Source: Flavobacteriaceae bacterium (lineage in GTDB: Bacteria > Bacteroidota > Bacteroidia > Flavobacteriales > Flavobacteriaceae). From it: a DNA stretch of 5,951 nucleotides. The DNA lies in contig JABSPP010000115.1 in the NCBI GenBank assembly GCA_013214275.1, positions 1 through 5,951 of the forward strand. Direction: 5' to 3'. Below are positions 5,914 through 5,951 of the stretch, one piece after another. Below the pieces are notes generated by a model. It saw only the letters and a program-made list of their open reading frames with translations, was not told the origin of the DNA and searched no databases. Position numbers and translations under genes: made by a program. Every line of letters starts with the position of its first letter. Within the stretch, counting starts at the first letter, position 1.

Positions 5914-5951
5914 ATATCAACTCAGATTAATCATAATTGGGGGTTCTTCCG
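5914..5951 (-). repeat. Right terminal inverted repeat of the Tn3-like element (incomplete)
   Basis: It ends at the window border with GGGGGTTCTTCCG and is the inverted partner of 5532-5569. If the element is complete, the next bases outside the window should be CAGACCCC, followed by a 5-bp copy of the sequence left of the element (ATCTT at 5518-5522 or TCTTG at 5519-5523). Confidence 0.62.

Larger units (their letters stand above)
5524..5951. mobile_element. Miniature Tn3-family-like element (TIME-type), right tip cut off by window end
   Basis: The element is bounded by long inverted repeats. The left one starts GGGGTCTGCGGAAG, whose first eight bases equal those of the Tn3 terminal repeat, and Tn3-family ends are typically about 38 bp starting GGGG. 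The visible right repeat (5914-5951) is complementary to 5532-5569 with about 34 of 38 positions matching, 21 of them consecutive. The right copy should continue about 8 bases beyond the window, for a total length near 436. The interior carries no transposase, only a serine-resolvase N-terminal remnant (5790-5864) and several short palindromes. This fits the Tn3-derived inverted-repeat miniature elements, which would be moved by a related transposase in trans. The alternative is an internally deleted Tn3-family transposon of another subgroup; the precise family is inference. Confidence 0.6.

Noticed and set aside
5327..5951. CRISPR array or tRNA gene in the right-hand gene-poor region
   Set aside because: I saw no regularly spaced direct repeats and no cloverleaf-like sequence with a T-loop motif on either strand.

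Overview
The window is AT-rich and reads like accessory DNA of a Gram-negative bacterium, most plausibly a marine gammaproteobacterium of the Vibrio/Shewanella/Pseudoalteromonas kind. That guess rests only on base composition and the look of the proteins. No tRNA, rRNA, CRISPR array or clear housekeeping gene is visible.

The core is a two-gene operon on the minus strand. The first gene (4798 down to 2777) encodes an OLD-family ATPase-nuclease with an N-terminal ABC-type ATPase and a C-terminal TOPRIM nuclease domain. The second (2780 down to 738) encodes a UvrD/PcrA-like superfamily 1A helicase. They overlap by 4 bases (ATGA), and a good sigma70-like promoter lies just upstream of the first. 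An OLD nuclease followed by a UvrD-like helicase is the architecture of Gabija anti-phage defence (GajA + GajB), also described as class 2 OLD with its helicase partner. Both proteins look intact in every motif that can be read, but both are clearly longer than the prototype Bacillus cereus pair (about 578 and 494 residues; here 673 and 680). This suggests a Gabija-like variant rather than a close copy.

Both sides carry mobile DNA. At the left edge (3-329) is the C-terminal end of a DDE-type transposase, followed by about 400 bases of remnants that include a 13-bp inverted repeat. To the right of the operon, about 700 bases hold no convincing gene. Then comes an element of about 430 bases (5524 to the window end) bounded by long inverted repeats whose outer end starts GGGGTCTG, the same first bases as the Tn3 terminal repeat. 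Inside it is a 24-codon reading frame starting MSLTGYARVS, the N-terminal signature of serine resolvases, which then degenerates. This looks like a miniature non-autonomous Tn3-family derivative (the TIME type).

Taken together: a phage-defence operon, probably complete, in a mobile-element-rich island. Both window edges fall inside repeat-type elements, which could mean that the window is a whole contig broken at repeats.
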